A stretch of DNA of 64,000 bases from Ezakiella sp. Lineage in GTDB: Bacteria; Bacillota; Clostridia; Tissierellales; Peptoniphilaceae. The DNA is taken from positions 124,001 to 188,000 of the forward strand of contig JALEOH010000030.1 of the NCBI GenBank assembly GCA_022766605.1. The letters are read 5' to 3'. This document shows positions 18,240 through 25,671 of this stretch, one piece after another. The position numbers and the translations under genes are program-made. Every line of letters starts with the position of its first letter. Positions within the stretch are counted from its first letter, which is position 1. The notes under the pieces are model-generated. The model was not told the origin of the DNA. It did not search any database and saw nothing but the letters and a program-made list of their open reading frames with translations.

Positions 18240-19576
18240 TGCAACTAGAATTATTTGATTTTGTCGAAGAGTCATCTAAAATACTTGAGCAAAATATCGA
18301 TAGATTTAAGACAGCTGAGGAGTCAATAGATTTATTTTTTACGCAGGCTTTTTCCACCAAAGATCATTTCATGGATGTGAAAAGCCGCGTAAAGGAAGTC
18401 GGCAGCTTGAAAGAAAAGATTTTAAGAAATAATCTTTTCATGGAATATCAAACTCCGGAGGCACTTATTCACAACCTATCTGATTTAATTGGAGTTAGGA
18501 TCGAGTGTAGATTTATCGATGATGAAAGAAGAATTTACCGCGAAATAAAAAATCTATTTAGAGTTAAAAAAGATGATGGATATTATTCTAGCTATGTAAA
18601 TGATGCGATTGAGTTAAAGATGGATGAAGAACAACCTCAACGTCAAAAAAATGGTTTTGAGATCTATAAAATAGATGGACGTTATGTCGATGGGGACGAA
18701 TCCTTTAATTTTGAACTTCAAATAAAATCACTCGTAAATATTTTTTGGGGAGATATAGATCATAAAATACTCTATAAGAATTTCAGCTATTCGACAACCG
18801 AAAAATTTTTAGCAGAAGTTATGAGCTCTATTAAAGAAAATTTGGAGATGATAGATAGAGAGTTAATGATATTATACAATCATATTAATGAATTTACTTC
18901 AAATGTCAGCGAAAACGTAAAAAACGAAATAAAAGTAGCACTCTCGAAGAGCTTAAATGAGGTCTATTATAACAAAGTAAAGTCAGAGCTTGGATTTGCC
19001 GTTGATTTTAAAGAAACATGTGATACTATTATAAACTATCTATTTATGAAAATTCCAGACAGGGATGAGTCATATTTAAATGAATTCATTAGAATAATAA
19101 ATAGGCTTAAATTTTTAAGTTCAAAATATATCGACATTAAAGAGACGATTGATTTTCCGCTTGATTTATCTTTTCAAGATAAATTCACCAATACAATTGG
19201 AGCGAAGCTCTCTGAAATCGTCAATAAGGATTTTAATTGGAATTTATTTTTTAGAATACTATTCGACCTCGAAGAGGGTAGTATGGAGGAGATTATATCC
19301 AATTTGATCTCTTTTTTGAGAAATAGATATAACGAGGTTATAATGGTTGCGGTATCTAATTTTGAAATATCCGATAAAATTAGATATGACATTCTAAACT
19401 ACACTATGAATAAAATTGCAAATAAATTTGAGATTACTTCTTCGATTAAATTAATCTCGGATGAGGCTTTGCTAGAGGTGCACAATATTGTTAAATCATC
19501 TCTTGCAAATGCGCTTAACATGTGGGATGTGGAAGAAGTAAAGCAATTAATAGATGAAAAACTTCTTAGTTTGTAA
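18239..19576 (+). CDS. RelA/SpoT-domain protein with altered G-loop and long helical tail
   Basis: Residues 40-200 of this 445-residue protein resemble the (p)ppGpp synthetase fold: SRVKEVGSLKEKI (49-61), LSDLIGVRIECRF (80-92) and FELQIKSLVNIFWGDIDHK (158-176), with E159, Q161, D174 and H175 at positions corresponding to conserved ones in Rel. However, the G-loop segment (MYQSLH in the window's own Rel) reads GFEIYK (139-144), so the Tyr that stacks on GTP/GDP and the His are changed. It has no HD, TGS or ACT domain. About 240 C-terminal residues are helical and unrecognised. Its start overlaps the parvulin stop. It may have lost alarmone synthesis or use another acceptor, as some single-domain relatives do; neither is proven. 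Confidence 0.68.
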   Translation: MQLELFDFVEESSKILEQNIDRFKTAEESIDLFFTQAFSTKDHFMDVKSRVKEVGSLKEKILRNNLFMEYQTPEALIHNLSDLIGVRIECRFIDDERRIYREIKNLFRVKKDDGYYSSYVNDAIELKMDEEQPQRQKNGFEIYKIDGRYVDGDESFNFELQIKSLVNIFWGDIDHKILYKNFSYSTTEKFLAEVMSSIKENLEMIDRELMILYNHINEFTSNVSENVKNEIKVALSKSLNEVYYNKVKSELGFAVDFKETCDTIINYLFMKIPDRDESYLNEFIRIINRLKFLSSKYIDIKETIDFPLDLSFQDKFTNTIGAKLSEIVNKDFNWNLFFRILFDLEEGSMEEIISNLISFLRNRYNEVIMVAVSNFEISDKIRYDILNYTMNKIANKFEITSSIKLISDEALLEVHNIVKSSLANALNMWDVEEVKQLIDEKLLSL

Positions 19577-19593
19577 TTTTTTTAGATAAATAG

Positions 19594-19623
19594 TTGGTAT
19601 TTTAGCACATAAACTGGTATAAT
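19594..19623 (+). promoter_or_regulatory. Promoter for the DUF1292-like gene
   Basis: TTGGTA (19594-19599), 18 bases, TATAAT (19618-19623), 24 bases before the coding start and followed by GTGGAGGT. Confidence 0.65.
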
Positions 19624-19647
19624 ATAAATATAGAAGTGGAGGTAATT

Positions 19648-19989
19648 ATGGAAGATAAACATAATCACGAATGTGGTTGTAACCACGAACATCACGGTGG
19701 CGATGATTGCAGCTGTCATGATCATGAACATGAAACAGAAGAATATCCGGTAATCACTCTTGATTTTGAAGATGGACCACAAGATTTTGGAGTATTGGAA
19801 GTCTTTGAATTTGAAGATAAGGAATATATAGTCGTAATGACACTACCCGAAGATGAATCCGATTCGGAAGTATATATCTTTGAGTATGAAGAAGTAGATA
19901 GCGAAAACTTTGAAGTTTCAGAGATTGAAAGCGACGAAGAATATGATAGAGTGGCAGAATATTTTCAAAAATTGATAAGTGAGAATTAA
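19648..19989 (+). CDS. DUF1292-like acidic protein with His/Cys-rich N terminus
   Basis: The 113-residue product has two parts. Residues 1-30 are packed with metal-ligand residues (HNHECGCNHEHH, then DDCSCHDHEHE). The remainder is a strongly acidic beta-rich domain (ITLDFEDG, FEFEDKEYIVVMTLPEDE, VYIFEYEE) like the DUF1292 family found next to Firmicute housekeeping genes. No enzyme motif is present. The head could bind zinc, nickel or copper; that is inferred from composition only. I choose ATG 19648 after TGGAGGT rather than the GTG at 19636, which lies inside the ribosome site. A clear promoter precedes it. Confidence 0.75.
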   Translation: MEDKHNHECGCNHEHHGGDDCSCHDHEHETEEYPVITLDFEDGPQDFGVLEVFEFEDKEYIVVMTLPEDESDSEVYIFEYEEVDSENFEVSEIESDEEYDRVAEYFQKLISEN

Positions 19990-20005
19990 ATAGAATATCT
20001 ATTTA
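19987..20005 (+). repeat. AT-rich perfect hairpin after the DUF1292-like gene
   Basis: TAAATAGA (19987-19994), loop ATA, TCTATTTA (19998-20005). The left arm contains the stop codon. No T-tract follows, so it is more likely a weak processing or stability hairpin than a terminator. Confidence 0.4.
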
Positions 20006-20032
20006 AGACATAAAACAATGTGGAGGTATAAT

Positions 20033-20452
20033 ATGGTAAAATTTATTTTAGGCAAAAAGGGATCTGGAAAGACCAAGTGGTTGATTGAAGGAGCAAATGA
20101 GGATATAAAGCAAGGAAATGGCAATATTGCATTTCTAGATACCGATGACGAGCATATATTCTCACTTGACTACAATGTAAGACTTATAAATGTCAAGGAT
20201 TTTGGAGTAGAAACACTTGCTGGATTCTATGGCTTCCTAAGCGGAATGCTAGCAATGGATTATGATCTAGAAAAAGTCTATATCGATAGCATTTATAAGC
20301 TCATTGACATCAAGAAAGAAGATTTGGCAGCTATCTATCAAGAAATAAATAAGATCGCTGAAAAATCTGGATGTGAAATTTATCTCAACCTTGATTTTAC
20401 CAAGGAAGAAGTTTCTCCTGAGGTAGGGGAAGTTTCTATAGAGGTTCAATAG
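20033..20452 (+). CDS. Small P-loop ATPase-like protein of unknown function
   Basis: The 139-residue protein begins almost at once with a Walker A motif, FILGKKGSGKTKWL. A hydrophobic strand ending in Asp (KVYIDS, about residue 83) could serve as Walker B, and another strand (EIYLNLDF) follows near 120. It is too short for a complete AAA or ABC module and looks like a minimal nucleotide-binding fold. No family function is known to me. ATG 20033 is chosen, with TGGAGGT at 20021-20027; the ATG at 20018 lies before the ribosome site. The neighbours (DUF1292-like gene upstream, unknown gene 12 bases downstream) give no clear pathway. Confidence 0.72.
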   Translation: MVKFILGKKGSGKTKWLIEGANEDIKQGNGNIAFLDTDDEHIFSLDYNVRLINVKDFGVETLAGFYGFLSGMLAMDYDLEKVYIDSIYKLIDIKKEDLAAIYQEINKIAEKSGCEIYLNLDFTKEEVSPEVGEVSIEVQ

Positions 20453-20464
20453 AAAGGATATCTA

Positions 20465-21016
20465 GTGATTTACACTAGTAGTAAGGGTCTTTTTGAGAGA
20501 TTTTTTGAAAATAGAAGTTATCTTATTCATCAACTAGATAACGGAGATATGAGTAAAGCTCAATTTTTAAATGCAAATTATGAATATCTTCAGGCAATTG
20601 GTGCTAAGCCTTTTGTTAAGATCGACTCTATGGAAAAGGGAATGTTTAACTATCAATACTATAATATCATGGCTAAATATTTCATGTCGACAGCAGAGGA
20701 TATTGAAAGGCGTGGAAAACATCTAAAGATTGCAAATAGTTTTAGAAATAGAGCAAATGATCAATATCATAAAAAAAATCTAACAATAGCAAAGATGCTT
20801 CGATTAGTCGACTATGAGAACGTCGATGCATATTATGTAAAGAGTAAGAGCAAAAAGCTTAATGATCTCTTATATGAAATTGTATTTTACGATACCAAAG
20901 AGGCTATATTTCATTCAACAGCCCCTTGGTTGGTTGATATTTTAAAAGAGCATGGATGCTTTATTGAAGGCAAGCATAGATCGCTAATTGATTCATATAT
21001 AAATACAAAATATTAA
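20465..21016 (+). CDS. Conserved-looking cytoplasmic protein, unknown function
   Basis: I do not recognise a function. The 183-residue product is soluble, rich in Tyr, Lys and Asn, and mainly helical by composition, with no signal peptide or membrane segment. It contains LDNGDMSKAQFLNANYEYL near the N terminus and YYVKSKSKKLNDLLYEIVF and STAPWLVDILKEHGCF near the C terminus. The start is GTG 20465, six bases after AAAGGA (20453-20458). It is the last gene of a three-gene set from 19648 and is closed by the terminator that overlaps its stop codon. Confidence 0.72.
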   Translation: MIYTSSKGLFERFFENRSYLIHQLDNGDMSKAQFLNANYEYLQAIGAKPFVKIDSMEKGMFNYQYYNIMAKYFMSTAEDIERRGKHLKIANSFRNRANDQYHKKNLTIAKMLRLVDYENVDAYYVKSKSKKLNDLLYEIVFYDTKEAIFHSTAPWLVDILKEHGCFIEGKHRSLIDSYINTKY

Positions 21017-21040
21017 TGCTCCTTTAATGGGGCATTTTTT
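21016..21040 (+). terminator. Terminator overlapping the preceding stop codon
   Basis: ATGCTCC (21016-21022), loop TTTAAT, GGGGCAT (21029-21035) with one G-U pair, then TTTTT. It lies only about 12 bases before the next ribosome site (AAGGAGATA). Confidence 0.85.
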
Positions 21041-21062
21041 GTAGTAATGTTAAGGAGATAAG

Positions 21063-22154
21063 ATGAAGAGATTAAGTCTAATTATAGCAATTTTATTTAT
21101 TTTAAATATTTTTACATTAAACTTAAGCGCACAGATATTGACGGAAAATAAATCCGTTGCTGGAGTAAATGTAAATATGGTTAAAGTTAAGCTTCAAGAT
21201 GGAGTAAAGCTTCGTACGGCAAAGGCAAATGATAAGTTAATTGGATCGAAGGCATTTGGTGCAATGATAAATGACTATGGTGCAAAGGCCGCAATTAATG
21301 CCAATTATTTCGATGCATATAAGACGCTTGAGCCAATGGCAACTATTATCAAAGGTGGAAATGTAATTCATATGGTTGGAAATTCCGCAAGCCTAATGGT
21401 ATATGATAATAATAAGGTTCATATGGATACTGTTACTCTAAAATATTTTGGATTTTTAGATGGCAAAAAGGAAAACAAATATATTGTTGAGACCAATAAG
21501 ATGGAATTTAATACTTTTAATATTTGGTATGTTAATACGCCCATGAACGATACTAGCGGAGTATATATGTATACTAAATATAGAAATGCGGATATAGTAT
21601 TAAATGAGGGGACCGTTATTGAGGTTGTAAATAACAAAGTATCAAGGACTTATAAACCACAAGGCAAGGTCATAATTCCAGACAATGGATATATAATTTA
21701 TTACGGAAAAGACGCTGCCGATAGCGAGTATATCAATGCGAGATTTAGAGTGGGAAGAACTGTTGGACTTGAATTAATTGATCAAAATAATTCAAAGACT
21801 TTTAAGGCAGGAGATAAGGACATTCCTTATTCTAGTATAACAGATATGATTGCGGCAGGCCCGATGCTAGTTAAAGACGGCAAAAATGTTGTTAAAGATA
21901 GTAAGGCTAGCTTTAAAGAGGAGAAGATCTATAAAAATGCAGCTCCAAGATCTGCAATTGGAGTGACTGCAGATAATTATCTTATAATGCTAACGACATC
22001 TGCAACGGTCGACAAACTAGCAGAAGTTATGCTTAGTCTTGGCTGTGTAAATGCGATGAATTTAGATGGAGGAGCATCTTCTGGATTATATGCAAATGGA
22101 AGAATGATAAAAACTCCAGGTAGAAATTTAAATACAATATTTATGGTTCAATAA
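21063..22154 (+). CDS. Secreted phosphodiester glycosidase family protein (NAGPA domain)
   Basis: The 363-residue product has a signal peptide (KR, then a hydrophobic run, with likely cleavage near LSAQ at residue 23) and no lipobox, so it should be exported. The body matches the NAGPA/phosphodiester glycosidase domain: [10 protein letters not shown] near 78, [11 protein letters not shown] near 263, PRSAIGVT near 299 and the hallmark [18 protein letters not shown] at about 332-349. Relatives remove a GlcNAc cap from phosphodiesters or act on cell-wall polymers; the substrate here is unknown. Start is ATG 21063 after AAGGAGATAAG. It sits between two terminators, so it may be transcribed alone. 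Confidence 0.86.
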   Translation: MKRLSLIIAILFILNIFTLNLSAQILTENKSVAGVNVNMVKVKLQDGVKLRTAKANDKLIGSKAFGAMINDYGAKAAINANYFDAYKTLEPMATIIKGGNVIHMVGNSASLMVYDNNKVHMDTVTLKYFGFLDGKKENKYIVETNKMEFNTFNIWYVNTPMNDTSGVYMYTKYRNADIVLNEGTVIEVVNNKVSRTYKPQGKVIIPDNGYIIYYGKDAADSEYINARFRVGRTVGLELIDQNNSKTFKAGDKDIPYSSITDMIAAGPMLVKDGKNVVKDSKASFKEEKIYKNAAPRSAIGVTADNYLIMLTTSATVDKLAEVMLSLGCVNAMNLDGGASSGLYANGRMIKTPGRNLNTIFMVQ

Positions 22155-22168
22155 ATAAGCGAAACTTT

Positions 22169-22197
22169 AGAGAGCAGCTGGTAATTTGCTCTCTTTT
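22169..22197 (+). terminator. Terminator after the phosphodiester glycosidase gene
   Basis: AGAGAGCA (22169-22176), ten-base loop, TGCTCTCT (22187-22194), then a short T run. The arms pair perfectly but the T-tract is modest. Confidence 0.7.
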
Positions 22198-22198
22198 A

Positions 22199-22207
22199 TG
22201 TTATAAT
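22199..22207 (+). promoter_or_regulatory. Extended -10 promoter for pnp
   Basis: TGTTATAAT: TG at 22199-22200 and TATAAT at 22202-22207. No good -35 is present. The ribosome site TAGGAGGAAAG follows before ATG 22232. Confidence 0.5.
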
Positions 22208-22231
22208 AAACTTGTATATATAGGAGGAAAG

Positions 22232-24427
22232 ATGGAGAAGATATTTAAGACCGACCTGGCTGGTCGGGAACTTTCCGTATCGATTGGTAAGTATGCAGAA
22301 CAAGCGGCAGGCGCTTGTTTTATAAGATACGGAGACACAGTGTTATTGGTCACTGCAACGAGTTCAAAAAAACCAAGAGAAGGAGTGGATTTTTTCCCTC
22401 TTAGTGTTGATTATGAAGAAAAATATTATGCAGCAGGAAAAATTCCTGGTGGATTTATAAAACGTGAGGGTCGTCCTAGCGAACATGCTATTTTAACCAG
22501 TAGACTAATTGATAGGCCGATTAGACCTCTATTTCCAGAAGGATATAGAAATGATGTACAAGTAATTGCTGAGCTTATGAGCTATGATCCCGATTGTTCA
22601 AGCCAAGTAGCAGCTATGATTGGCGCCTCAATTGCGCTTAGCATTTCTGATATTCCTTTTAACGGACCAATTGGGGCTGTTCAAATAGGCTTTATCGATA
22701 AGAAATATATAGTTAATCCAACTGTGGAAGAATCGGACAAATCCGATATCAATCTAACAGTTGCAGGAACACATGATGCAATAATGATGGTAGAAGCTGG
22801 GGCAAATGAAGTAAGTGAGAGTGAAATGCTTGAAGCTATTATGATTGCTCATGAAGAAATAAAAAAAATCACTGAATTTATCAATGAAATTGTAAAGGAA
22901 GTGGGCAAAGAAAAACAAGCCTATACTCCTTTTGAAATAGATCCTGAAGTTAAAGAAAAGATCAATGCAGAATATAAGGATGCCGTTGTTAAAGCTATGA
23001 ATCATGCGGATAAAATGGCTAGGGTTAAGGAGACCGATGAGCTTGTCGATAAGATAAAGACAGAGATGATAGAACTTTTCCCTGAAAAGATGAATAGTAT
23101 TGCTGCTGCAATTGATGAGATGGAATATAATGAAGTAAGACGTCAAATTCTCGTAGATGGTGTAAGACCAGACATGAGAGATTTTGATGAAATTAGACCA
23201 CTTTCCGCAGAGGTAGCGTTACTTCCACGTACTCATGGTTCTGGACTATTTAAAAGAGGACAAACTCAAGTATTAAGCATTGCAACGCTTGGAGTTGGTG
23301 ATGATGCTCAGGTGATAGACGGAATGCTTGATGAATATGAAAAAAAATATATTCACCACTATAATTTCCCTCCATTTTCAGTTGGAGACACCAAGCCTTT
23401 AAGATCGCCTGGAAGACGTGAGATTGGTCATGGTGCACTTGCAGAAAGAGCGCTTGTGCCAGTTATACCATCACAAGAAGATTTTCCATATACTATAAGA
23501 GTTGTCTCAGAGGTCTTAAGCTCGAATGGTTCGAGTTCGCAAGCCTCTATTTGTGGTTCGACTCTTGCCCTTATGGATGCTGGTGTTCCAATTAAGAGAC
23601 CAGTAGCTGGTATTGCAATGGGGCTTGTAAGTGGAGATAATGGAGAAAAAGTAATATTAACTGATATTCAGGGACTAGAAGACCATCTTGGAGATATGGA
23701 TTTTAAGGTTGCAGGCACAACAGAGGGAATTACCGCTCTTCAAATGGACATAAAGATTTCGGGAATTGATAGAAATATACTTGAAGAAGCACTTCAAAAG
23801 GCTAAAAAAGCAAGATTTACCATATTGGATGTGATAAATTCAGCAATAGATAAACCAAGAGAAGATATTTCTCCATATGCCCCTAGATTGATTCAAATGC
23901 AAATAGATCCAGAAAAAATAAGAGAAGTAATTGGCACTGGTGGTAAAGTCATAAATGCCATTATCGCTGAAACAGGAGTTAAAATCGATATCGAAGACGA
24001 TGGATCTGTTGTAATAGCATCAGTTGATTCTGCTCAGGGATTGAGGGCTAAGGAGATAATTGAAAACATAGTAAAAGATCCTGAAATCGGTGAAGTATAT
24101 GAAGGTAAAGTCACTAAAATAATGAATTTTGGCGCATTTGTAAGCATATTAAATGGCAAGGAAGGGCTGCTTCATATTTCACAAATAGATCATAATAGAG
24201 TTGAAAAAGTGGAAGATGTATTAAAAACTGGCGATGATGTAACAGTTAAAGTAATAGGAATCGATAAGGATGGCAAGATCGATCTTTCAAGAAAAGCTCT
24301 TTTACCGGTTCCAGAAGGATTTGTAGAAGAAAGACCACGCGATAGAGGTGGAAGACGTGAAAGATCCGATAGACCTGATAAGCCACGCCATAGACGTCCA
24401 GGAAGAGATAATGATGGAGACAATTAA
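22232..24427 (+). CDS. pnp: Polyribonucleotide nucleotidyltransferase (PNPase)
   Basis: PNPase degrades RNA 3' to 5' by phosphorolysis and takes part in mRNA turnover. The 731-residue protein has two RNase PH domains (first with [28 protein letters not shown], second with [14 protein letters not shown] and the conserved [13 protein letters not shown] block), a KH domain with [10 protein letters not shown] near 570, an S1 domain from about 625 ([16 protein letters not shown]) and an Arg/Asp-rich tail ([11 protein letters not shown]). The start is ATG 22232 after TAGGAGGAAAG. The 3' end overlaps dut by 17 bases. It is the first gene of a long run ending at 34571. Confidence 0.97.
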   Translation: MEKIFKTDLAGRELSVSIGKYAEQAAGACFIRYGDTVLLVTATSSKKPREGVDFFPLSVDYEEKYYAAGKIPGGFIKREGRPSEHAILTSRLIDRPIRPLFPEGYRNDVQVIAELMSYDPDCSSQVAAMIGASIALSISDIPFNGPIGAVQIGFIDKKYIVNPTVEESDKSDINLTVAGTHDAIMMVEAGANEVSESEMLEAIMIAHEEIKKITEFINEIVKEVGKEKQAYTPFEIDPEVKEKINAEYKDAVVKAMNHADKMARVKETDELVDKIKTEMIELFPEKMNSIAAAIDEMEYNEVRRQILVDGVRPDMRDFDEIRPLSAEVALLPRTHGSGLFKRGQTQVLSIATLGVGDDAQVIDGMLDEYEKKYIHHYNFPPFSVGDTKPLRSPGRREIGHGALAERALVPVIPSQEDFPYTIRVVSEVLSSNGSSSQASICGSTLALMDAGVPIKRPVAGIAMGLVSGDNGEKVILTDIQGLEDHLGDMDFKVAGTTEGITALQMDIKISGIDRNILEEALQKAKKARFTILDVINSAIDKPREDISPYAPRLIQMQIDPEKIREVIGTGGKVINAIIAETGVKIDIEDDGSVVIASVDSAQGLRAKEIIENIVKDPEIGEVYEGKVTKIMNFGAFVSILNGKEGLLHISQIDHNRVEKVEDVLKTGDDVTVKVIGIDKDGKIDLSRKALLPVPEGFVEERPRDRGGRRERSDRPDKPRHRRPGRDNDGDN

Positions 24428-24854
24428 AGTTAAAATTATAAATAAGAGCAATAATCCGCTTCCAGAATATAAGACAGAAGGCTCAGCTGGCATGGATTTA
24501 AGGGCTTATTTAACAGAAGAAATTATACTAAAACCAGGTGAATATAGAGTTGTTCCAACGGGAATTTATGTTGAAATCCCCGTTGGATTCCAATTAAATA
24601 TTTTAGCAAGATCTGGCTTTGCTGCTAAATACGGCATAAGTTTGGTCAATGGAGTTGGTCTTATAGATTCCGACTATCGTGGAGAACTCGGAGCTATTTT
24701 AATCAACCACGGCAAAGAGGATTTTAAAATAGCTAATGGCGATAGGATAGCTCAAATGGTTTTAAATAGATATGAAAAGATGGACCTAGAAGAGGTTGAA
24801 ATATTAAGCGAGACAGAAAGAGGGGAAGGGGGCTTTGGCTCCACGGGCAAATGA
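24411..24854 (+). CDS. dut: dUTP diphosphatase
   Basis: dUTPase converts dUTP to dUMP and pyrophosphate, keeping uracil out of DNA and supplying dTMP synthesis. The 147-residue trimeric-type protein shows the five family motifs in order: [37 protein letters not shown] and GGFGSTG. Two adjacent ATGs occur at 24411 and 24414 after AGGAAGA; I use 24411. It therefore overlaps the end of pnp by 17 bases. A longer in-frame reading starting at 24348 would lie wholly inside pnp and adds no family sequence. Its ATGA junction couples it to uppP. Confidence 0.95.
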   Translation: MMETIKVKIINKSNNPLPEYKTEGSAGMDLRAYLTEEIILKPGEYRVVPTGIYVEIPVGFQLNILARSGFAAKYGISLVNGVGLIDSDYRGELGAILINHGKEDFKIANGDRIAQMVLNRYEKMDLEEVEILSETERGEGGFGSTGK

Positions 24855-25669
24855 TAGAAATTTTAAAGATGATAATACTTGGAATTGTACAGGGGATTAC
24901 AGAATTCCTTCCAATTTCAAGCTCAGGACATTTAATAGTATTTGAAAATCTATTAGGACTAGAAGAACCAGGATTATTTGTTGCTCAAATGCTACACTTT
25001 GGTACTTTTTTATCCGTATTTATTGTTTTCTGGAAAGATATAAAAAATATAATTATTGAATTTTTCAAGATGATAATAAGTATCTTTAAGAGAGAAAAAT
25101 TTAGTTTAAATGGAACTCAAAAAATGGGTCTTAATATCATTATTGCAAGTATTCCAACGGCGATTATTGCCTTTGGATTTGAGGATAGCTTTAAAGTTTA
25201 CTATGAGAATTTAAAGTTTGTTGCTATAATGTTTTTGGTAACAGCATTTCTTTTATTTATTATCGACAAAGGTAAAAAGGGTCATAAATCATCTGAGTCG
25301 CTTTCTTATTTTGGAGCCTTTGCGATAGGATCAGTCCAAGGCATAGCCATACTCCCTGGCATTTCTCGCTCAGGTTCTACAATATTTGCCGGCTCGCAAC
25401 TTGGACTTAAGAAATCTGAAGCAGCTAGATTTTCTTTTTTAATGAGCTTACCAGCTACATTTGGTGCATTCATATTTGGCATAAAAGATGTGGTTGTTGC
25501 AGGAGAAGCCATAAGCTTTTCTTTTCCACTTATCATTGGAATGGTTGTAGCAGCAGTTGTTGGAATTGTTTCGATCAAATTTTTAATAAATTTGCTAAAC
25601 AAGAATAAGATGAGTTATTTTTCAATTTATTTGGTAATTATTGCATTAATTACCTTTGTTATGGGATAG
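24851..25669 (+). CDS. uppP: Undecaprenyl-diphosphatase
   Basis: UppP (BacA) dephosphorylates undecaprenyl diphosphate so that the lipid carrier of peptidoglycan synthesis can be reused; raised dosage gives bacitracin tolerance. The 272-residue protein is hydrophobic with about eight membrane segments and has both active-site blocks: GITEFLPISSSGHLIVFE at about residues 15-32 and LPGISRSGSTIFAG near 170. The start ATG 24851 overlaps the dut stop (ATGA). The ftsK gene begins two bases after its stop. Confidence 0.96.
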   Translation: MIEILKMIILGIVQGITEFLPISSSGHLIVFENLLGLEEPGLFVAQMLHFGTFLSVFIVFWKDIKNIIIEFFKMIISIFKREKFSLNGTQKMGLNIIIASIPTAIIAFGFEDSFKVYYENLKFVAIMFLVTAFLLFIIDKGKKGHKSSESLSYFGAFAIGSVQGIAILPGISRSGSTIFAGSQLGLKKSEAARFSFLMSLPATFGAFIFGIKDVVVAGEAISFSFPLIIGMVVAAVVGIVSIKFLINLLNKNKMSYFSIYLVIIALITFVMG

Positions 25670-25671
25670 TT

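Noticed and set aside
24348-24410. Longer dut start inside pnp
   Set aside because: It adds residues with no dUTPase similarity, while ATG 24411 has a ribosome site and fits the family length.
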